Origin: Candidatus Sabulitectum sp.
GTDB taxonomy: Bacteria; Fermentibacterota; Fermentibacteria; Fermentibacterales; JCC-6
Assembly (NCBI GenBank): GCA_023145375.1
Contig: JAGLDY010000031.1
Span: 1-55,122 of the forward strand
Direction of reading: 5' to 3'
DNA: 55,122 nucleotides
Positions 15,686 through 25,011 of this stretch are shown here, piece after piece. Within the stretch, counting starts at the first letter, position 1, and every line of letters starts with the position of its first letter. Position numbers and translations under genes: made by a program. The notes beneath the pieces were generated by a model. The model had not been told where the DNA came from and ran no database searches. It worked only from the letters and a program-made list of their open reading frames with translations.

Positions 15686-17392
15686 CTAAATATCCTGGTG
15701 GATTATCTTGTTTCTGCCCAGGTCCTTTGCCTGATACATTCTACTATCCGCCAGTTTGATCAACTCGGTAAGAGTGTTTGAGGAAGCAACCTCGCTGGAA
15801 TGTGAGATCCCACCACTTACGGTAATTGATAGTTCCAGATCATTGAAAATAAACTTGTTGCCTTCTATGGTTTTGTTGATACGGTTCATAATCTCATTTG
15901 CTTTATGCATTTTACAATCAAGCAACAGTACTACAAATTCTTCACCGCCGTATCGAGCAAGGAAGTCATTGGGTCTTATACACCTGGAGACAACTCGTGC
16001 AAATTCCCTTAAAACATAATCCCCTGCTTGATGGCCGAATTTGTCGTTAATAATCTTGAAGTGATCTATATCGAGCATTCCAAGACAAATATCAGAATTG
16101 GACTGGAGTGATCTGTTTACGATCTTTCCTCCCAATTCGAACAGATAGCGCCGATTGAACACTCCCGTTAGAGGGTCTTCAATTGAAAGTTGACGATACT
16201 TATCCTCACTTTCCTTCAAAGCAGCCTCTACTCGCTTTCTTTCTTCTATTTCATTCTCCAGCTCAATGTTCTTCAAGCGAACTATTTCAGCCTCTTTCTC
16301 ATTCTTCATGATATCATGTGCCAATTCCATCCTGGCCAGGTTATCTGCAATATCTTTTCCCAGAGTTTCATCGTACAATTCGCGATAGATCTTGTAAAAA
16401 CGAAAACTTTTTTGATAATCATCCCGGGCTTCGTACAATTCGGATAAATACTCATACCCTTTAGCCTCGGTAGCCTTGGAACCTATAGTTTTCGCTATTT
16501 CAATCCCTTTATACAGATACTCCAGTGCTTTCTGTGAATTCCCTGAAAGCAAATTTACTCGTCCAAGGTGAATTGAAGATTCAGCTATTTCTTTGCTGAA
16601 ACCAAGAGATTCATACAGGTCAAGTGATTTGCTGTATGACGAAAGCGATGTGCTGTACTCTTTGAGTATTTCATAGTATTTGCCAAGGATCGCATAAGAT
16701 GATGCCAGTCCCGCAGTATCACTGATTTGAATCCCGATCTCAATTGATTCATTTATTGAATCCAATACTCCTTCGGTGACATTCTGTGAGAGGTAAGTTG
16801 ACGCTATATGGTTCAAAGCAGAGGTTACAAATGTAGAAAGGTATAAGCTTTTACTATCAGTGTCGATCGTTGAAAGAGCCTTCTTGTAATAGTAAACAGC
16901 TCTGTCATAATTCTTCAGGTGAGTGTGAATCTCACCTATGTTTATATAGTTGGGAACGAGGCCGTCGCTATTGGATATCTCCTCGTTGAGAATGACAGTT
17001 TCAGAGTACAATTTCAACGCAACATCATAGTTTCCAAGGGCAGAATGGATTGCACCGAGATTGCCCAGTGCGCTGGATTCTCCCATCTTGAAATCAATTT
17101 CCCCGGCTAACCTGGAAAGCTGTTTGAACCATTTGATTGCTTCGGGAAAATCTCCCTTGAACTTCAGGACAAGCCCGGTTACATTGTAGCTTCTGCATTC
17201 ACCAATTTTGTAACCGATCTGCTTTGACAGCTTTCGGGCCTGTTTGCCATAATCTCCACTCTTGTCCAGATCTCGTAGTGAATATGCATAACCCAGATTA
17301 ACCAGAGTATCAACAAGAAGCTCGGACACCCCACCATCAGCGTGAAGTGCAGCCAGCTTCTCTTCCAGCTCTCTGATTCTTTCGCTAGACAT
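15686..17392 (-). CDS. TPR-repeat diguanylate cyclase (GGDEF)
   Basis: 568 aa, cytoplasmic, no signal or membrane segment. Residues about 1-330 are tetratricopeptide repeats, a short coiled coil follows (KNEKEAEIVRLKNIELENEI is its core), then a GGDEF domain starting at DPLTGVFNRRYLF. The active-site loop reads GGEEF, and an RPND inhibitory site sits five residues before it, so product inhibition by c-di-GMP is expected. All catalytic positions are present. The TPR region probably senses a protein partner; similar proteins are common as stand-alone signalling genes. It has no clear operon partner. Confidence 0.9.
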   Translation of the reverse strand: MSSERIRELEEKLAALHADGGVSELLVDTLVNLGYAYSLRDLDKSGDYGKQARKLSKQIGYKIGECRSYNVTGLVLKFKGDFPEAIKWFKQLSRLAGEIDFKMGESSALGNLGAIHSALGNYDVALKLYSETVILNEEISNSDGLVPNYINIGEIHTHLKNYDRAVYYYKKALSTIDTDSKSLYLSTFVTSALNHIASTYLSQNVTEGVLDSINESIEIGIQISDTAGLASSYAILGKYYEILKEYSTSLSSYSKSLDLYESLGFSKEIAESSIHLGRVNLLSGNSQKALEYLYKGIEIAKTIGSKATEAKGYEYLSELYEARDDYQKSFRFYKIYRELYDETLGKDIADNLARMELAHDIMKNEKEAEIVRLKNIELENEIEERKRVEAALKESEDKYRQLSIEDPLTGVFNRRYLFELGGKIVNRSLQSNSDICLGMLDIDHFKIINDKFGHQAGDYVLREFARVVSRCIRPNDFLARYGGEEFVVLLLDCKMHKANEIMNRINKTIEGNKFIFNDLELSITVSGGISHSSEVASSNTLTELIKLADSRMYQAKDLGRNKIIHQDI

Positions 17393-17615
17393 GGATTTGC
17401 TTAACTGAACAATGCAGCAGAGTTATCAAAATCATCTTTTATCATAGTCTCCCATGTTCAACAGCCATGTGTGATAACAGGATTCCTGAAAGCCGCTGTA
17501 AATTCAACATCCGAGAAAAGTGCATTCAATCTTGAACGCCACATTTTCGCTCTAAACGGATAATACTGGATGAAGCACCCGCAGTCAAAAGCTATAATAG
17601 CAGAGAAAAGGTCTG

Positions 17616-18971
17616 CTATTTCAGGTAAACCACTTTCTCTGAAACAGCTCTGCCCAAAGCATCCAGCACGATAATGTACCCGCCGCATGGAAGTAAAGTG
17701 TCCGGGGTCCAGCTGAACAGGTTGCTTCCCTGTGAGCGGTATTCCGACAGCGGACTAGCCACCTCTCTGCCCTGCAGATCGTAAACTGTCAGTTCAACTT
17801 GACATGGTTCGGGAAGGTTGAAGGACAGATTCAGACTTCCGTAAAACGGATTTGTAAGAGGGTTGAAATTTATCGGTAGGATGCCTGCTTCATTGTGTTC
17901 AATACCTGCAGCCTCATCGTTATATGCATACATTAGACCCCCTGATTGACCGGCACAAAACGCAATATGCGGTCTGTCCTGTGAGTCCAGAGCAAGATCA
18001 AGGTCTCCACCACCGCCCCCTACTGGGAAAATACTTTCAGTCTGCCAGCCTGTTCCATCATTCCATGAATATGAAAGTGAATCACCACTAAGGTTGCAGT
18101 GTGCGATACGGGGGTGGTCGTACTGGGTAAGTGCCAGGGAAGTGTCATATACATTGGCACCAGTTTCTTTAGCATCACCGGTTGCCAGGCTCAATACAGT
18201 TTCCACATTCCACGCCGAGCCATCCCATTCGGCGTATCTAAGCTCTCCCGGTGCAGTGTATGAAACACAGGGATAACCATTTCCATTACGAACAAGAGAA
18301 ATGCCTATAGGCTCTTCGGTCATGGATGTGTCTACAAAAACAGTATGCCACACTTCACTGTCATCCCTGTTGGCATATTTCAGGCCGGCGGTGGGCTGAG
18401 TCATGCTGTAGGCTACAAAAGCCTCGTTAGCGCCTTCTCTGAGCATTGAATTGTAGTTGCCGGTATCAGTCCCTGCATCTACAATCTGGGTTGTCCACTG
18501 GCTGCCGTTCCAGAATTCGAATTGAAGGTTCTTGACATAAGAATAAAAGCATATTCCCGGATAGTTCTGACTGCTTAATCCAATGGAATTCCACTCTCCG
18601 TAGGAAGTCAGCGGCCATTCAACACTCCAGCTATCTAAAGCCGGATCCTGCACAGCATAATAAACGCAACCACAATAGCTGAAAGAAATATGCGAAACAT
18701 CAGATTCCTCAGTGATAATATCGAAATATTCACAGCTGCCGTAGTATGCCTCGTAAATGAACTCAGTGCTCCAGTTCGTTCCGTTGTATTCAGCATATTT
18801 CGCACCTTGTGCCAATCTGCCGTAGGCAATTCGTGGAAGCCCTGAACTGTCCAGACTGATAGCGGGAGTTTGCCCACCAGAGGTTGATACAGTTCCCACA
18901 AACCATTCTGCAGATGCAGTAAAAAGCAGACTGCTTGCTAAGACGGCATATATAATAAATGCTCTAGTCAT
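17616..18971 (-). CDS. Secreted protein with C-terminal FlgD/T9SS-like sorting tail
   Basis: 451 aa from ATG 18971, preferred because GGAAGG is 9 nt upstream; an ATG three codons earlier touches the ribosome site. A signal peptide (TRAFIIYAVLASSLLFTASA) is followed by repeated beta blades of about 45-60 residues built around short motifs such as GLPRIAYG, HPRIAHCN and RPHIAFC. The last 85 residues form an Ig-like tail with FNPLTNPFYGSLNLSF, VYDLQGREV and a final YIIVLDALG segment, as used for surface delivery in FCB bacteria. The function of the propeller-like domain is unknown; a surface adhesin or binding protein is inference. Confidence 0.8.
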   Translation of the reverse strand: MTRAFIIYAVLASSLLFTASAEWFVGTVSTSGGQTPAISLDSSGLPRIAYGRLAQGAKYAEYNGTNWSTEFIYEAYYGSCEYFDIITEESDVSHISFSYCGCVYYAVQDPALDSWSVEWPLTSYGEWNSIGLSSQNYPGICFYSYVKNLQFEFWNGSQWTTQIVDAGTDTGNYNSMLREGANEAFVAYSMTQPTAGLKYANRDDSEVWHTVFVDTSMTEEPIGISLVRNGNGYPCVSYTAPGELRYAEWDGSAWNVETVLSLATGDAKETGANVYDTSLALTQYDHPRIAHCNLSGDSLSYSWNDGTGWQTESIFPVGGGGGDLDLALDSQDRPHIAFCAGQSGGLMYAYNDEAAGIEHNEAGILPINFNPLTNPFYGSLNLSFNLPEPCQVELTVYDLQGREVASPLSEYRSQGSNLFSWTPDTLLPCGGYIIVLDALGRAVSEKVVYLK

Positions 18972-19153
18972 TGTTATCATCCTTCCATCTGGTTGTTACA
19001 GTTGAATTATAGATGAGTGATAAGCTGTTGTAAAGCCACTTACGGTCGAAAACCCTTCCAGAGCATCAATCATTCACCAGGGTGAAAGAGTTGATTGTTT
19101 TAGGGCTACTCTATCTTATCTATGTCATTGCGAAGAACGCGGACGGCTTTGCT

Positions 19154-20953
19154 TTACTGCTCTACAACTACGAAGCGACCGGTTTCCGACCACGGGCCGG
19201 ATTCAACTCTAATAAGATAGACGCCTGGTTTAAGGTCCTCCATCAATATCCCGTGGACTCCCGCTTCCTGCTCCATATCCATAGGAGTTGCTACCAGCCT
19301 GCCTGTAACATCGAATACCGTTACTTCTACATTGCCCGGCAGGGGTATCTGGAAACTCATCGATATGTAGTAGGAAGAGGGGTTCGGGTAAGGATCGCTG
19401 AGGTGATAAGCATCTTCAGGCATGCCGCCGATAGCCCTGAGGATGTAGCTTACAGATACTTCTTCAAGTGCGGGTATTGTCGTGTCGTCCACTCTCTGGA
19501 GGATGGCTTTGTACTGAATGAAAGTGTCATCATCAGCCAGCACTGTTAACAGGCTGCATGGCAGCATAAGAGTGTCTGACCATTCACCCATGGATGTGGA
19601 GTCACTTCCACCTCTAACCTGGAAGAAGACACTGTTTCCGGTATGAATGTCTGCTGACCATGAAAGCATTCCCCAGTCAGGTTCACCATCGATCTTCAAA
19701 ATGCTTGAGACGAGATTGCCGGCAAGCGGTTCCCATTCAGGGCTCCACCATCTGAGCCCTCCTGATCCACATCCTGCAGGTTCATCTATACCGTCACCAT
19801 TCAAGTCAGCGGTACAGAGCGAATAGGGCATGTCAAGATCATCCACCACACAGTGGGTCCATACCTGCCCTGTTCCATTCTGATTGCTCCACCACTCTAC
19901 AGTGTACTTCCAGTCAAACCCTGCAACGATGTCAGTTGTACCGTCACCATTCATATCACCTGCTGCCAAGGACATAGCCCCGGTGGAGTGGCAGTTGGAG
20001 AGTTCTCGGCCTGACCAGGATGTGCCTGTGCCGTCGGTATTCTCATACCATCCTACTTTTCTACCGAGCCCTGCATAAACAAGATCAATGTCTCCATCAC
20101 TGTTTACATCCGCCGCATAAACTGCTTCAAGATTCCAGCCACTGGCATTAGACACAACATGGCGCGTCCACGAAGTTGCCGAACCGTTGTTCTCATACCA
20201 GACCAGATTTTCATATTCCGTAGCAGGCACATCCAGATCGCCATCTCCGTCAATGTCTGCGGAAATAATCATGTCGGCGCCATTATCAGAATCGATGTAA
20301 CTTCTGGTCCAGCTGCTCCCTGTTCCGTCATTAATGAACAACACGATCCGGTTTTCATAGGCAGCAGTGCCCATAACATCAATAAAACCGTCGCCGTCCA
20401 GGTCTGCTCCATGAATGCACCCAGGCTCCACCATGTCTCCGCCTATGGTGTGTTTTGTCCATGCAGATCCGCTGCCGTCGGTATTCTCCCACCAGTAGTA
20501 GTCATTGTTCTCCAAATCCATATACGCTGTCATCAGGTCGATGTCACCATCTCCGTCAATGTCTCCTGAATCAATCCAAGTATGGCCAGATTCAGATGCA
20601 ACCGTGTGCTGAATCCAGGTTGTACCTGTGCCATCTGTGTTCTCCCACCACCTGACAGAAGAATCCAGGTCAACTGCGCAGATATCTATATCCCCGTCAC
20701 CGTCCACATCTGCTGCAACGAGACTTTCCCATGATCCGCCGTGAATGGAATGACGGAGCGGATCAAAACTGGTTGTGAGGCTGATATCTCCTGATGAAAT
20801 GGTTACCAGAGTATCTTCCCAGTAACTGCGCTCCCATGGAAAAACCGGCCCGAGTACTCCGCTGCCACCATCCCACCTGGTTTGAGTAACTGTCTGCACC
20901 GGAGCTCCCAATGCTGCAAGTGCAAGAATAGCTATCAGTGTAAAAGCTTTGAT
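19154..20953 (-). CDS. Secreted FG-GAP/VCBS repeat propeller with FlgD-like tail; apparent ATC start
   Basis: About 599 aa. Roughly seven FG-GAP-type repeats of the form ADVDGDGDIDI/WYEN carry calcium-binding DxDxDGxxD motifs and make a beta-propeller. A C-terminal tail (LSDPYPNPSSYYISMSF, VTVFDVTGRLV) follows. The first usable start in frame, TTG at 20911, would leave out most of the signal peptide. Reading upstream in frame gives KAFTLIAILALAALGAPVQ, a perfect signal peptide, directly preceded by ATC at 20953-20951 with GGAGGAG 6 nt before it. No ATG, GTG or TTG occurs between that point and the upstream in-frame stop. I therefore place the start at the ATC. A sequencing error in an ATG is the simplest alternative. 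Confidence 0.78.
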   Translation of the reverse strand: MKAFTLIAILALAALGAPVQTVTQTRWDGGSGVLGPVFPWERSYWEDTLVTISSGDISLTTSFDPLRHSIHGGSWESLVAADVDGDGDIDICAVDLDSSVRWWENTDGTGTTWIQHTVASESGHTWIDSGDIDGDGDIDLMTAYMDLENNDYYWWENTDGSGSAWTKHTIGGDMVEPGCIHGADLDGDGFIDVMGTAAYENRIVLFINDGTGSSWTRSYIDSDNGADMIISADIDGDGDLDVPATEYENLVWYENNGSATSWTRHVVSNASGWNLEAVYAADVNSDGDIDLVYAGLGRKVGWYENTDGTGTSWSGRELSNCHSTGAMSLAAGDMNGDGTTDIVAGFDWKYTVEWWSNQNGTGQVWTHCVVDDLDMPYSLCTADLNGDGIDEPAGCGSGGLRWWSPEWEPLAGNLVSSILKIDGEPDWGMLSWSADIHTGNSVFFQVRGGSDSTSMGEWSDTLMLPCSLLTVLADDDTFIQYKAILQRVDDTTIPALEEVSVSYILRAIGGMPEDAYHLSDPYPNPSSYYISMSFQIPLPGNVEVTVFDVTGRLVATPMDMEQEAGVHGILMEDLKPGVYLIRVESGPWSETGRFVVVEQ

Positions 20954-21214
20954 GATGCTCCTCCAATGCTCAGTGTACTACAGTTAAGAAACAATCCTTT
21001 CATTGATGATAACCACAAAATACCTGCTTCACAACACAGACAAGAGTGCAGTTTCAAGAGGGTTTCAAGATCACCTGGATTTTCTCGCCGGGCTGATCCA
21101 GGAAAAGGAATCAATCGAGATTCAAGGATTCCGCGCTAAGTTCCATTTGTAAGCTGGAATGCAGATTAAGTAAGGTTCCTCTGTTCAGTTAAGGAACATC
21201 AGAGCTGCATTCAT

Positions 21215-21286
21215 GTACGTAACTATTCCGTACAGTATTGACAATCTACTTCCACAGCTAAAGGTTGGTACGGAAATGTTCCGTAC
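21215..21286 (+). promoter_or_regulatory. Two operators and promoter of the tacA-tacT operon
   Basis: Two inverted repeats of identical 8-3-8 layout: GTACGTAA-CTA-TTCCGTAC (21215-21233, one mismatch) and GTACGGAA-ATG-TTCCGTAC (21268-21286, perfect). Their centres are 53 bp apart, about five helical turns. A TTGACA lies between them at 21238-21243; a -10 is not obvious. This fits cooperative autorepression by the RHH antitoxin. Confidence 0.75.
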
Positions 21287-21305
21287 ACGGAGAAAGGGAG
21301 GAAAG

Positions 21306-21575
21306 ATGGCAACAGCCAGACTTGATATCAGACTTGATGACGGAGTGAAGAGAAAGGCTGAAAGAGCTGCAGCACTGCTGGGGATGAGAAGTCTTACAGA
21401 GTACATTGTAAAACTAATGGATGAAGATTCCAGCAAAGTTATCTCTGAATACGAGGAACTTACACTGGGAAATGATTCATTTGACAAATTCATGGAGGTA
21501 TGCGAAGCAGCATCAGAACCTGTTGAATACTTGAGAAAAGCTGCTCTAACAGCGAAGAAATCCGGAATCCAGTGA
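21306..21575 (+). CDS. tacA: TacA/AtaR-type antitoxin (DUF1778, ribbon-helix-helix)
   Basis: 89 aa from ATG 21306, preceded by GGGAGGAAAG; the upstream part of the open frame overlaps the operators and is not coding. The N-terminal strand-helix-helix (ATARLDIRLDDGVKRKAERAAALL) is the DNA-binding RHH. The C-terminal tail (FDKFMEVCEAASEP, then the last 20 residues) matches the toxin-neutralising part of DUF1778 antitoxins. Its stop overlaps the start of the toxin gene in a GTGA. The complex of antitoxin and toxin is expected to bind the two inverted repeats upstream. Confidence 0.88.
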   Translation: MATARLDIRLDDGVKRKAERAAALLGMRSLTEYIVKLMDEDSSKVISEYEELTLGNDSFDKFMEVCEAASEPVEYLRKAALTAKKSGIQ

Positions 21576-22144
21576 AATGGTCAGATACTTTTGTGCAACT
21601 GGACAAACAGCTGCATGATCGTGCTTCTTTCAACTGTGGAGAACCCGAACTGGACAGCTATATGCAGAAGTATGCTTTCCGACAAATGAGGGTCGGAGTC
21701 GGGCATACCCTGGTTCTGCCTGCAGTTGAAGCTAATTCTATAGGAATGAAAGATATATGCGCTTTCTTCACCGTTGCTCCCAGCTTTCTAAGAAGGAATG
21801 ATCTTCCCTCAATGAATGCGAAGAAATTGCCACAGTACCCGGTTCCTGTGTTCTTGCTGGCTCAGCTTGCAGTGCATACTGAATGTCAGGGGCGGGGGTT
21901 GGGAAAAATCACACTGATCCGAGCGCTGGAACACCTTTTGAGAGTTCAATCTGTACTGCCTGCGTATGCGATAATTGTTGATTGCCTGAATGATTCTGCT
22001 GAACATTTCTACATGCAATTCGGATTTCGGAAACTGACTGGATCATACAAAAGAACTCGTCTATTTTTACCAATGAATACGGTAGATCAGTTATTCAACA
22101 AAGGCTTAAAGTCAATTCTTGAACCCGTTAACCGGTCTTCTTGA
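21572..22144 (+). CDS. tacT: TacT/AtaT-type GNAT toxin (aminoacyl-tRNA acetyltransferase)
   Basis: 190 aa, GTG start within the antitoxin stop. The GNAT fold shows an acetyl-CoA loop (QGRGLGK), AQLAVHTECQ before it, and the C-terminal HFYMQFGFRKL with the tyrosine used in catalysis by TacT. The family acetylates the amino group of charged tRNAs and stops translation. No inactivating change is visible. The last 17 nt overlap the end of the convergent ABC permease gene. Confidence 0.88.
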   Translation: MKWSDTFVQLDKQLHDRASFNCGEPELDSYMQKYAFRQMRVGVGHTLVLPAVEANSIGMKDICAFFTVAPSFLRRNDLPSMNAKKLPQYPVPVFLLAQLAVHTECQGRGLGKITLIRALEHLLRVQSVLPAYAIIVDCLNDSAEHFYMQFGFRKLTGSYKRTRLFLPMNTVDQLFNKGLKSILEPVNRSS

Positions 22145-23171
22145 ACCTCAGCGTAGCAGTTGTAAGAAGGGTGACTCCCAGGATGAACATAGCCAGGTAG
22201 TTGGGCCAGAGGATGTCCAGGCCGTTGCCTTTGAGAAAGATGTCCCGGAGGATGGTCATCATGTAGCGCATGGGGTTGAAGAGGGTGAAGAACCTGATGA
22301 TCCCGGGCATGTTGGCTATGGGGAATGCAAAGCCTGAAAGAAGAGCGGCCGGGAAGATCACGAAGAAAGCGCTGAGCATTGCCTGCTGCTGTGTGCGGCT
22401 AACCGTTGATATGAGAAGACCCATGCCCAGGGTGTTCATCAGGTAAAGCACCGCTGCCAGCATAAGGAGAGGAAGACTGCCCTGAAGAGGAATATTGAAC
22501 CAGAACACCGCCACCGCAGTTACCACCAGCACATTCACCATGCCAATGGTTCCGAATGGAAGAAGCTTACCTACGATGAACTCCCATCTTTTCATGGGGG
22601 TTACCATGATCTGCTCCATGGTGCCTATTTCAACCTCCCGTACAACCGCCATACTGCTTAAGATCAGAGTAACAACCATTACCATCATTGCGATAACACC
22701 GGGCACATAGAAGTTCCTGCTCTCCAAAAGCGGGTTGTACCATGCCCTTGATTCCACAGTTACGGGTGATTGCTGACCTCTTGCAAGGATCGCTGCTGCA
22801 TAGCCTGCGGTGACACCGGCTGATAAACCGCGGGATCCATCGGTAACGAATTGCATCTGTCCCTGCTGATTGAAAAGGATCATTGCCTGGATATCACCCT
22901 GATCCATTGCATACCACGCTTCATCGTAGCTGTTTCGGTAAGTGGGAATGAAGATCCCTGAAGAGATGAACTGCTCTGTTACTGCCCTTGTTTCAACTGT
23001 GTTGGCAAGGTCTACTACCGCTGTATCCACTTTCTTTACATCGGTTGTTACAGCGTATCCGAAGATCAGGGTCTGAAAAATGGGCATTATCAGGATAACA
23101 ATTCTCATTCTGGGATCTCTAAGAGTCTGCAGCAGCTCCTTTTTTAACATGAATTTCAATCTCTTTGTCAT
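22128..23171 (-). CDS. ABC-2 type membrane permease (YbhR-like)
   Basis: 347 aa from ATG 23171, which overlaps the upstream TAA by one base (TAATG). The N-terminal cytoplasmic helix (TKRLKFMLKKELLQTLRDPRM) is followed by one membrane helix, a large periplasmic domain of about 130 residues, and a five-helix ABC-2 core with the signature MAVVREVEIGTMEQIMVTPM. This is the layout of YbhR/YhhJ permeases. It is the last gene of the export operon and pairs with the next permease as a heterodimer. The substrate is unknown; related pumps export drugs or cations. Confidence 0.88.
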   Translation of the reverse strand: MTKRLKFMLKKELLQTLRDPRMRIVILIMPIFQTLIFGYAVTTDVKKVDTAVVDLANTVETRAVTEQFISSGIFIPTYRNSYDEAWYAMDQGDIQAMILFNQQGQMQFVTDGSRGLSAGVTAGYAAAILARGQQSPVTVESRAWYNPLLESRNFYVPGVIAMMVMVVTLILSSMAVVREVEIGTMEQIMVTPMKRWEFIVGKLLPFGTIGMVNVLVVTAVAVFWFNIPLQGSLPLLMLAAVLYLMNTLGMGLLISTVSRTQQQAMLSAFFVIFPAALLSGFAFPIANMPGIIRFFTLFNPMRYMMTILRDIFLKGNGLDILWPNYLAMFILGVTLLTTATLRFKKTG

Positions 23172-24259
23172 TATCTGCCGTCCAGATTGAGCTTGAGTTT
23201 CTTCATGGTCATGGCCAGAACAACTGCTGCGAACAGAGTAAGGAAAAGCAGTTCTTTTACGGGAGCCATCCCCCATGTGCCCTTCAGGAAGATGGTTCTA
23301 AGCAGAGATACAAAATATGTGGCTGGTATCAGTTTTGTTATGGCCTGAACAATTGCTGGCATTGCCTTTATATCGTACACAAAACCGGAGAGAATAAATC
23401 CCGGCAGAAAAGTGATCACAAGAGCAAGCTGACTTGCAAGCAGCTGACTTTTTGCTGCTGTACTGATAAGAATGCCCACAGAAAGCGTTGTGAAAATGAA
23501 CATCCCGCTGACACCTGCCAGAGCAAGGAGGCTGCCGTTCAGAGGAACACCGAAGAGGAACAGTGCCATGAGTACTGCTATGATAAGATCGATAACACCT
23601 ATGATGTAGTATGGAACAAGTTTGCCTGCAAGGAACTCTCCCTTGCGCATGGGAGTTGATATGAGCTGCTCCATGGTGCCGTTCTCCCACTCTCTGGCCA
23701 CACACAGGGAGGTAAGCATGGCAGCTATCACATTCAGGATTATCGCAATGAGGCCGGGAATGATGGACCAGGTGGTGTCCATGGCGGGGTTGTAAGCTGT
23801 GATGATACTCATAGCTGCAGTCTGAACTGCATTCTTTGTGATACCGTCTGCATACATTATGGACAGTCTTGCGGTGTTGGAATCACTGCCGTCAACAAGA
23901 AGTTGAACCGTCGCAGGTTCCCGCCTTGCAATTTTTTCTTCAAAGTCGGGTGGTATCACCAGAACTGCGGTTGCCTGTCCAGACTGGATTATCTCTTCGG
24001 TATCCCTTTGAGAATGACATACACCTGCCGGTTGGAATGCTTCTGAATTTGTGAAATCACGGATGAGGTTTCTTGAAGTTGTGGTGTTGTCCTGATCCCA
24101 TACTGCCAGGGGCACATTGTCTACGTTGAGGGAAAGTCCGTAACCGAAAAGAACAAGCAGCAGAACCGGTATTGCAAGGCCCATTCCAAGACTGCGGGGA
24201 TCACGGAGAACATGGGTGATCTCCTTCTTTGCAATGGCTTTTACACGCTGGCGGTTCAC
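23171..24259 (-). CDS. ABC-2 type membrane permease (YbhS-like)
   Basis: 362 aa with GTG start in a GTGA overlap with the preceding ATPase. The same plan as the neighbouring permease: KKEITHVLRDPRSLGM, a membrane helix, a periplasmic domain, then ABC-2 helices with LCVAREWENGTMEQLISTPM. The two permeases are paralogues and likely form the membrane channel of one pump. Confidence 0.88.
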   Translation of the reverse strand: MNRQRVKAIAKKEITHVLRDPRSLGMGLAIPVLLLVLFGYGLSLNVDNVPLAVWDQDNTTTSRNLIRDFTNSEAFQPAGVCHSQRDTEEIIQSGQATAVLVIPPDFEEKIARREPATVQLLVDGSDSNTARLSIMYADGITKNAVQTAAMSIITAYNPAMDTTWSIIPGLIAIILNVIAAMLTSLCVAREWENGTMEQLISTPMRKGEFLAGKLVPYYIIGVIDLIIAVLMALFLFGVPLNGSLLALAGVSGMFIFTTLSVGILISTAAKSQLLASQLALVITFLPGFILSGFVYDIKAMPAIVQAITKLIPATYFVSLLRTIFLKGTWGMAPVKELLFLTLFAAVVLAMTMKKLKLNLDGR

Positions 24260-25011
24260 TGAACAGCCTCTTCCTGAACAAGAGAAACAAAAACTTCTTC
24301 AAGTGAATTCTTATGGTTCATCTGCTTCAGCTCACCGGGGGTGCCCAGAGCTATTACCTTCCCTGCTCTCATGATAGACAACCGGTCACAGTACTCCGCC
24401 TCCAGCATGTAGTGGGTGGTCACAAAAACTGTGGTACCTTTTTGGGAAATCGACCTGATAGTCTCCCAGAACTTTCGCCTGGTTATGGGGTCAACTCCGG
24501 ATGTTGGTTCATCCAGAAAAAGAATGGCTGGTTCATGCATTAGAGCGCTGGCAAGTGAAAGCCTCTGCTTCCAGCCCACGGGAAGACTGCCGGTGATCTT
24601 CTTTTCCTTGCCGGTGAGTCCTGCACTGATGACGGCTCTTTTGACAGCTGCTTTTCTATCCTTTACTCCGTAGATACCTGCGAAGAAGTTGAGGTTCTCC
24701 TGGATCGTCAGATCGTCGTAAAGGGAGAACTTCTGACTCATGTATCCGATAAAAGTTTTAACTTTTTCCGGGGTCTTTGAGATATCAACTCCGCCGACAA
24801 TACCTCTGCCTGATGTGGGTTTAAGAATACCGCACAACATTCTGATGGTGGTTGATTTGCCTGCTCCGTTTGCGCCCAGGAAACCGAATATCTCACCCTT
24901 ATTCACTGTGAAGGAAATGTCATCCACTGCTGTAAAGTCTCCGAACTTCTTCGTGAGATGATCGATCACTACTGCGGGCTGCTCCTGTTTCTTTTCTTCC
25001 TGCTTAACCAT
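24256..25011 (-). CDS. ABC transporter ATPase (second YbhF-like half)
   Basis: 251 aa. Walker A GANGAGKST (46-54), an unusual signature LPVGWKQRLSLA in place of LSGGQ, Walker B ILFLDEPTSGVDP and an intact switch histidine in VTTHYMLEAE. In E. coli YbhF two such ATPases are fused; here they are separate genes overlapping by 8 nt. The charged first 12 residues are an extension. The pair of ATPases would drive the two permeases. Catalytic residues look complete. Confidence 0.9.
   Translation of the reverse strand: MVKQEEKKQEQPAVVIDHLTKKFGDFTAVDDISFTVNKGEIFGFLGANGAGKSTTIRMLCGILKPTSGRGIVGGVDISKTPEKVKTFIGYMSQKFSLYDDLTIQENLNFFAGIYGVKDRKAAVKRAVISAGLTGKEKKITGSLPVGWKQRLSLASALMHEPAILFLDEPTSGVDPITRRKFWETIRSISQKGTTVFVTTHYMLEAEYCDRLSIMRAGKVIALGTPGELKQMNHKNSLEEVFVSLVQEEAVQ

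Noticed and set aside
17458-17688. Short minus-strand frame downstream of the secreted protein gene
   Set aside because: It overlaps the real gene in another frame and has no ribosome site or family resemblance.
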